Shown in pieces: positions 22,099-28,440 of a stretch of DNA of 28,440 nt. Each line of letters opens with the position of its first letter. The stretch's first letter is position 1. Position numbers and translations under genes: made by a program. This DNA comes from Paramecium sonneborni (lineage: Eukaryota > Ciliophora > Oligohymenophorea > Peniculida > Parameciidae): NCBI GenBank assembly GCA_905182985.1, contig CAJJDN010000123.1, forward strand, positions 1 to 28,440. Direction: 5' to 3'. The notes beneath the pieces are model-generated. The model worked only from the letters and a program-made list of their open reading frames with translations. It did no database searches and was not told the DNA's origin.

Positions 22099-22540
22099 TC
22101 ATAATTAATAATTAGATTAATTTGTTTATTTTTGTACATATTAACTCTGATAGATATATTAAAAAATCAAAAAACAATATTTAAAATATGAAAATTATAC
22201 ATCTTTAGTGAGTTTTTTGAAACTTTTTATAGTTTTCCAATAAATATCTAAATCAGATTTATACCCTAAATAATGAAAAAATGCAATGCATATTAAGACT
22301 TTTCAATTTTTTCTTCATCAACCATTAGCATATATACATTTATTTATTCATGTTTTTTCTTTAACTTGAATTATTTGCAGCAAAGCAAAATCACATTTAT
22401 AAATAAACTGTTTATATTTTATTTTGGACAACCAGTAATTGTTCATAAATCTTTTTCCCTAAAATAGCCAATATTATTGTCTACAACTCAAAAATAAGAT
22501 TATATTTATCTCATTTTAATTTAAAAATATCAGATATCTT
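22099..22540 (-). pseudogene. coding-like fragment on minus strand with shifts
   Basis: On the minus strand, ATG 22325-22323 starts MVDEEKIEKSQYALHFF. At a run of six T the coding character moves one base, giving HYLGYKSDLDIYWKTIKSFK and on to TGA 22101-22099. Upstream, up to about 22540, another frame reads CRQQYWLFQGKRFMNNYWLS before TGA. The pieces look like a degraded gene of unknown family. A homopolymer error could explain one shift but not all interruptions. Confidence 0.35.
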
Positions 22541-23143
22541 GATTAAGTTTTGACAAATTAAAAAAAATTTTGTAAAATGTACGAATCAATTTCAATAAGA
22601 CTGAAAATTTTGGCTAAACATAACTCAAGCGATAGACTAATCAACCACTATATTATTAAAACATCTGACTAGTATATAAATCTTTTTTGAATATTCTTGT
22701 AATTATACCATAGATTATTTATAAATCAAAATTCAAAAAGAAATATATTTTTAATAACATTATCTTCAGATTTCTAAGTTAAAGCAGATAAATGCAAGGA
22801 TGTTTTAAACGTAAATTTAAATTTATGAATTCTAAAAAATATACTTAAATATTTATTTAATAAGTAGCCAAAATTAAATTAGTATTATAAAACTAAATAA
22901 GAATTTAATATTTATTACAAAACATACATAACTTAGTTTTAATTTCTTTTGCCAAAATTAATGCAAATATATATATTTAATTCTTAATATAAGATTACAA
23001 TTAATTTAAAAAAAAATAGGTGTGTGATATAATATTTATATTTCTTAATTTATTTCTATCTTATATTTATATAATTCTAAATAAATAATATTAAAAAACT
23101 CATATCCTTTTAAATAAGGATGATTAAGAAAAGCTAAATTTAT
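22541..23143. other. 3' flank of the TPR gene, nothing recognised
   Basis: A+T-rich sequence without a long frame, repeat or RNA gene. Confidence 0.45.
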
Positions 23144-25301
23144 TCAAATTTGTAAACTAGAGTCATTTTTTTCTTTTAAAATAAATGCATTTAGTTGATT
23201 TTCATCAGAATAATAAGCATTTTCTAAAACATCTCTAAATGATAATTTTTAGTCACCATCTCTATTGAATAACAGATATTTTAATATAATAAGAGTATTT
23301 TCAATTCCTTTTAGCCAAAATGAACTATTTGCAAAAGTCATATTGATACTCTCAATTTTAGCTATTTAAAATACTTCTTCTTAATGAGTAATAATCTCAA
23401 GCTCATTTGGAAGTTCTTCTGAAAATTTGATAATACTTTTTTGGAATTCAAGTTCCATTTACTCAAAACTTTCAAATTTAGATTAAATAAATTAATCCAT
23501 TACAATAAACTAGAATTTAACTGTATCTTCTTCTTCTATATTAATATCAATCAAAAATTGATTTAATAATTTAAAGATAAGTTGAAAAACTTCTGGTATA
23601 AATGAAATATTATTTGAAAATTTGAAAAATGTTTTAAAGTTTTTGCATACTTATTCAATCTAAGAGATATCAATAGAATCAACTTATCTTTCTTCCAAAT
23701 CTGAAACTATTTAAACACAAGCTGAAAAATATTATAAAAGTCTGTAAAAAACAGATTAAAAATGTAAATATTTTTCTATTTCATATTGTTATAGTTCGTC
23801 AATTCTTTGATAAATTAATTTAGTAGTAAAACCTAAAAATACTTTTTCTTATTTAATCTAATCTAGATAATTATGAAGTTTATCTTTAGTTTTTATTTAT
23901 TTCTTTTTTTTTTAACACTTATTTCCGTCTTCCAATATTAATGATAGCATTTATTCTGAATATAATAATATATTTACAAATAAATTATAATATAGTCTTA
24001 TTTTTTGGTTCTATTAATAAGGCTTAATTATAGCATTTTAAAGCATTTTGATATTATTTTAATTAATAAAAAGTATCTCCTAAGTGAATGTTAAATAAAT
24101 AAATACCTTTTTCTAAATAAGCTTCTGTGTATTACTTATTAATTGATAAGACTTGATTAAAACTACTCAAAGAATCTTTATATCTGAATAAGAGTTTCAA
24201 AGTCTTCCCTGTATAAATAGTTAATAATTATAACCTTTATTCATGTATGCATCAGTATAATTTGGATCAATTAAAAGAGACTTATTATAATTTAACAAAG
24301 CATCATTGTATAATTTTAAATTAGTAAGAGTTATTCCTAATTATATATATATAATATTTTAAATTTACCTTTATTATAATAAGCCTAAGCATCTTTTGGA
24401 TTAATTTTGATAGCTTAATTACAGCTTTCTAATGCTTCTTAATACTTATTTAATTTATTTAGAGTGAGAGCTATTCATATAATAAAATTTAACCTTTATT
24501 TAAATGGATTTAAGAATTGTTAGAAAAAATTGAAATAGCTATTTCGAAACATTCTAAAGCTTCATGATACGCTCCCAGATAATAACAAGTCATTCCTATT
24601 TATATTCAAATTTTAATATTACCTTTATTCAAAAAAGCTGTTTCATTATCAGGCTAAATAGATATAGCTTTTTCAAAAAAATATAAAGCATCTTGATATT
24701 TTTACAATTAATTTAGAGTAATTCCTTAAAATTATAATTATTAATTTATACCTTTATTTAAGTATGCTTGATCATAATTTTAATTAATTGAAAGAGCCTT
24801 ATCATAACATTTTAAAGCATTTAAATGAAATCCTAGATTTTCATAAGCAAATCCTATTATAACTTTTAAATTTATACCTATTTATAAATGCACATGTTCA
24901 TTATTTTAGTCTTTTGTAAGAACTTTATTCAAGCATTTGATTGATTCTTAATATCTTTTTAAACAATTTAAGGTATAACCTTATTATTAGAGCATTTAAG
25001 AAACCTTTACAGTAATAAGAATCCATATGATTAGGATTCAAAGATAAAACCTTTTCAAAACTTTTTACAGCATCTGAATAGCGATCCAAATAAAATAGAC
25101 AACATCCTATGATTAATAAATTCAAACCTTTTAAATATTATGCATTAAGATAATCTGGTTTCATTGAGATTGCTTTTTCCAAATAAATTAAAGACTATTA
25201 CCAATTCTACTGATCATAAGAAGTTTAACCTTTAAATTATTCTATATCATACCTTGATCATAGTAATCCTTGGCTGATTTTCGAACACTAGTCTAAATCA
25301 T
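23144..25301 (-). CDS. ten-TPR protein with C-terminal EF-hand-like loop, 12 exons
   Basis: The minus-strand gene runs from ATG 25301-25299 to TGA 23146-23144: exon 1 of 49 nt, ten exons of 102 nt each, and a last exon 23144-23955 of 812 nt, 626 codons in all. Residues 17-356 are ten tetratricopeptide repeats of exactly 34 residues, for example YSDAVKSFEKVLSLNPN and YNDALLNYNKSLLIDPN, with the usual Ala and final Pro positions. TPRs stack into a superhelix that binds peptides of partner proteins. The remaining 270 residues are mostly helical and acidic (IEEEDTV, SEELPNELEII). Near the end, residues 587-598 (NRDGDQKLSFRD) match an EF-hand calcium loop at positions 1, 3, 5, 9 and 12; its helices are plausible, but it is a single unpaired hand. 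No signal peptide or membrane segment is seen. The partner and process are unknown. The 5' part lies in the 1,013-base duplication. Confidence 0.9.
23956..25252 (-). other. eleven tiny introns of the TPR gene
   Basis: Introns, 5' to 3' on the minus strand: 25252-25230 (23 nt), 25127-25107 (21), 25004-24980 (25), 24877-24854 (24), 24751-24725 (27), 24622-24596 (27), 24493-24471 (23), 24368-24337 (32), 24234-24209 (26), 24106-24080 (27) and 23977-23956 (22). The first ten are phase 1 and follow a codon ending in A with junction AG^GT; they split Gly in nine cases and Ala once. Donors are GTA or GTT; acceptors are TAG, AAG or CAG. Their exact positions are supported because every exon between them is 102 nt and the TPR register never slips. 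Confidence 0.88.
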
Positions 25302-26132
25302 AAAATTATAAAATATATAAATTAAATAAATTACTTAAAATATTCTATTATTTAATAAGGTTTATATTCTCAATATATAAAAGATAGATAAAATACTTAT
25401 AATCACCGATGTCATGCTTTTATGAAGTATTACAAAAATAATTGAACATACATTTTAACATTAATTATATAAATAATTTCAACTATATTTTAAATGCCAC
25501 ATTCTCTTTCAATTTAGTATCTACACTTAATTAAATTAATTAAAGTAAATTAACTATATAATAGTATGAGCTTATCTTAATTAATTATTTCATAATTTAA
25601 TTTTTTATAATCTTTTCTAAATATCAAACAACTTAAATACAAATAAGTTTGCACAACATTAATCTTCAAATCTATTAAAAAGATTATTAAATCCAATTAG
25701 CAACCTCTAATACTTTTATTTATTGACCTTATATAATCAAAATATAATAGATATATATTATATACAATTAATGATAAATTTTCTACTATTTAATGTAGAG
25801 AAAGAAAAATACCCTACTTTATATTTATTTTGAATGATTTAAGAAAATATTCCTATAAATTATTAAAATTTTTCTATTTGTTACTTTTATTTTAAATCCT
25901 AAAAAAAATAAAGAGAATTAAATTTAGAATTTTTATGTGTAGAGATTAATATAAATGGAGCTGATAAATTTTTACTAATTTGATTTTTATATATTTCTTT
26001 TGTATTCTCTTATCATTCAATTGATGAGTAGTAAAAGAAGAAATTATATTTTTTTTTTTTTCTAAACTTTTCCAAAATAATATTTTTTTCATCTGTTACC
26101 AATTTATTAGTTAAAAATAAATTTTTTTTTTT
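25120..26132. repeat. first copy of a perfect 1,013-base direct repeat
   Basis: The segment from ATTCAAACCTTTTAAATA to the poly-T run before the N recurs without a difference that I could find at offset 1,014. It includes exon 1, intron 1, exon 2 and part of intron 2 of the TPR gene plus 830 bases upstream. The copies abut a single N, as with the 1.4-kb pair. Confidence 0.95.
25302..26132. other. upstream region of the TPR gene
   Basis: This is A+T-rich sequence with a 13-T run near 26048 and an 11-T run at the end. It should hold the TPR promoter; no named element is visible and no second gene is supported. Confidence 0.4.
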
Positions 26133-26133
26133 N
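26133..26133. other. single N at repeat junction (probable contig join)
   Basis: The N separates the two identical 1,013-base copies and follows a poly-T run, a likely place for contig breakage. Confidence 0.85.
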
Positions 26134-26315
26134 ATTCAAACCTTTTAAATATTATGCATTAAGATAATCTGGTTTCATTGAGATTGCTTTTTCCAAATAA
26201 ATTAAAGACTATTACCAATTCTACTGATCATAAGAAGTTTAACCTTTAAATTATTCTATATCATACCTTGATCATAGTAATCCTTGGCTGATTTTCGAAC
26301 ACTAGTCTAAATCAT
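26134..26315 (-). pseudogene. partial duplicate of the TPR gene 5' end
   Basis: It holds the start codon at 26315-26313, exon 1, intron 1 and exon 2 (26243-26142) exactly as at 25301-25128, then ends in intron 2 at the N. It carries one TPR only. It is probably not a second gene but the same locus represented twice by the assembly. Confidence 0.8.
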
Positions 26316-27146
26316 AAAATTATAAAATATATAAATTAAATAAATTACTTAAAATATTCTATTATTTAATAAGGTTTATATTCTCAATATATAAAAGATA
26401 GATAAAATACTTATAATCACCGATGTCATGCTTTTATGAAGTATTACAAAAATAATTGAACATACATTTTAACATTAATTATATAAATAATTTCAACTAT
26501 ATTTTAAATGCCACATTCTCTTTCAATTTAGTATCTACACTTAATTAAATTAATTAAAGTAAATTAACTATATAATAGTATGAGCTTATCTTAATTAATT
26601 ATTTCATAATTTAATTTTTTATAATCTTTTCTAAATATCAAACAACTTAAATACAAATAAGTTTGCACAACATTAATCTTCAAATCTATTAAAAAGATTA
26701 TTAAATCCAATTAGCAACCTCTAATACTTTTATTTATTGACCTTATATAATCAAAATATAATAGATATATATTATATACAATTAATGATAAATTTTCTAC
26801 TATTTAATGTAGAGAAAGAAAAATACCCTACTTTATATTTATTTTGAATGATTTAAGAAAATATTCCTATAAATTATTAAAATTTTTCTATTTGTTACTT
26901 TTATTTTAAATCCTAAAAAAAATAAAGAGAATTAAATTTAGAATTTTTATGTGTAGAGATTAATATAAATGGAGCTGATAAATTTTTACTAATTTGATTT
27001 TTATATATTTCTTTTGTATTCTCTTATCATTCAATTGATGAGTAGTAAAAGAAGAAATTATATTTTTTTTTTTTTCTAAACTTTTCCAAAATAATATTTT
27101 TTTCATCTGTTACCAATTTATTAGTTAAAAATAAATTTTTTTTTTT
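26134..27146. repeat. second copy of the perfect 1,013-base direct repeat
   Basis: This appears identical to 25120-26132. The copy breaks off inside intron 2 of the TPR gene at the N. Only the right flank beyond the poly-T (from 27147) is unique. Confidence 0.95.
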
Positions 27147-27160
27147 TCCTAAATATTTCA

Positions 27161-27349
27161 ATGTTTTAAGTTGAATCTGCCTAATAATATAATACTAGAG
27201 ATGCTAATGGAAGATTTAAGCTATTAAGAAAATATTAAGCTGATAAAAATTAGGTCAGATATATAATTTAAAAAATAATTCAGTTTCAAAATATCTTAAA
27301 TTTTCGTTCTGGTAATGATTTATTCAAAAATAAACTTAAAGGAAGTTGA
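27161..27349 (+). pseudogene. short coding-like frame on plus strand
   Basis: ATG 27161 to TGA 27347-27349 gives 62 codons with mixed composition (MFQVESAQQYNTRDANGRFK...). The reading continues one base out of register (EVDAKQFNKVQIYVSEVFDF) to a TGA near 27520. On the minus strand 27455-27886 is also open for 143 codons (including FRYKFEELIMFIASQ), so the coding strand here is unresolved. Possibly a decayed fragment. Confidence 0.3.
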
Positions 27350-27959
27350 TGCAAAATAGTTTAATAAAGTTTAAATATACGTCAGTGAAGTATTTGATTT
27401 TTTTAAATTAACTTTAGATTTTTCTGTAATTTTATTAAAATAGAATTAAAATTTTCAGGTATATACAGACATTTCAATTCTATAAATTGATAAGGTTTTT
27501 TCTAGTATTGAATGTTGATTTAATAGGAAGAGATTCTCCGTTTAACTATTTATTAGTTATTATACATAATTATAGCATGAACCTTATTATAAGTGTTTTA
27601 CAATTTTTTAAGATGCAATGAACATTATCAATTCTTCAAATTTATATCTGAAAATAACTATAATAAATTATGTATCATATTGAAGACAATTTAAGTTTAT
27701 AAGAACTTTTAGTTTTGCTAAAATTGCTTGTTTAAATATTAGAGAACTATAATAAATTACAATTGAATTTAAAGAGTAATTGTAAATTATAAAATTGCTA
27801 TTGAGAGAAAGTTTATTTTGGTATATATGTTGAGATGTTTTTCTTAGTTAGAAAGAATTTATAGTAGGAGTCTTCTATTTCCATTATCACATTTTTCATC
27901 CATAAAATTTTTATTTTCTTCTGAGCTTTAATTGAAAACTGTATTATTTATAAATTATA

Positions 27960-28440
27960 TCAGTATTAATATTATGGATAAAACCATATTTCACATTCTA
28001 AACAATTTTCAGTTTGACAAAACATTTATTTTGCATTAATATACTACTTTACAAATTCTTTAGTGTGTGATTCTAATAATATCTATATGCATATCAATTA
28101 CATTTCCATGAATAATCTATCCATAATATTCTATCAATTTCTCTTCTTTATCTAATTCATCCACTTTTACTAATAAAGATTGAAATATCTTTAAATGAAT
28201 CTTAACTAAACTGTATTCTTTTTGTATTATTAAGTAAGTAGACTATTAAATTATTTTATTTAATTTTGTCCATATTAATCTTAAGCTTTTTGAACATAAC
28301 TCAAAGAAACTTATTTATTGTTTGCTATATTTCTTTCATCTTTAATTAATACTTTCTCTACTAAAGTTCTTTTTCACTTTATTAATTTCTTATCCTGTTT
28401 CTATTAGATTAGATGCATCATTAAAAATAGATGAATAATA
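27960..28440 (-). CDS. 3' part of a probable multi-exon gene leaving the window
   Basis: Reading from the right edge on the minus strand, three tiny introns (28352-28325, 28 nt GTA...TAG; 28211-28189, 23 nt GTT...AAG; 28101-28083, 19 nt GTA...TAG) join four pieces into 136 codons ending at TGA 27962-27960. The product contains FNDASNLIETGQEINK, then LLVKVDELDKEEKLIEYYG, then LLESHTKEFVKQYI and a Cys pair motif CQTENCLECEIW. The pieces are protein-like and the junction phases agree, but a 19-nt intron is at the lower limit for Paramecium, and coding character resumes after the TGA, so the end may be a premature stop. The Cys/His spacing vaguely recalls large ciliate membrane proteins; I cannot assign a family. 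The 5' end is outside the window. Confidence 0.4.

Noticed and set aside
24925..25125. Separate 66-aa TPR protein
   Set aside because: It is a piece of the 12-exon TPR gene that reads through a stopless intron; not an independent gene.
1..28440. CRISPR array, bacterial operons, ribosome binding sites, rRNA or tRNA genes
   Set aside because: The genome is ciliate nuclear. No regularly spaced repeat other than the telomere was seen, and no cloverleaf or rRNA-like segment stood out on reading; a tRNA search program was not available.

Overview
The window is the end of a macronuclear chromosome of a ciliate, most likely Paramecium (P. tetraurelia or a close relative). It opens with about 85 bases of mixed CCCCAA/CCCAAA telomere repeat. 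It is very A+T-rich. The long genes read through only if TAA and TAG mean glutamine and TGA is the sole stop, and they carry tiny introns of 21-32 bases. Standard-code ORF calling therefore finds almost nothing here.

Layout. 1-85 telomere. 86-2602 is subtelomeric DNA with overlapping coding-like frames (174-575, 572-1039, then a frame broken by TGA). 2603-4093 (+) encodes a 496-aa Cys/His-rich plus WD40 protein. 5132-13095 (+) encodes a 2,637-aa giant GTPase of the VLIG/URGCP type, with a degenerate upstream G domain, a long helical region, a Cys/His cluster and a C-terminal von Willebrand A domain. 13096-16391 holds only short, broken coding-like stretches. 16392-18268 (+) encodes a 615-aa B-box-like, Q/N-rich, probably beta-propeller protein. 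18269-23143 has no intact gene I can support and contains a perfect 1,400-base duplication around one N. 23144-25301 (-) encodes a 626-aa protein of ten TPRs with a C-terminal EF-hand-like loop, in twelve exons. 25302-27146 is its upstream region, containing a second perfect duplication (1,013 bases) around another N. 27147-28440 has a small coding-like frame on + and the 3' part of a probable multi-exon gene on - that leaves the window.

The most striking observations are: (1) the VLIG-type GTPase joined to a VWA domain, with an apparent second decayed G domain; (2) the TPR gene, in which ten consecutive exons are each exactly 102 nt, one 34-residue repeat per exon, all split by phase-1 introns in the same Gly/Ala codon; (3) two N characters, each sitting exactly between two identical long segments, which look like unresolved contig overlaps rather than biology; (4) many decayed coding-like fragments near the telomere.

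How the genes work together: nothing shows an operon (ciliate genes are monocistronic). Two genes share an N-terminal Cys/His cluster plus propeller layout and flank the giant GTPase. All four good genes are built from interaction modules (WD40, B-box, TPR, VWA), but no common pathway can be read from the sequence.
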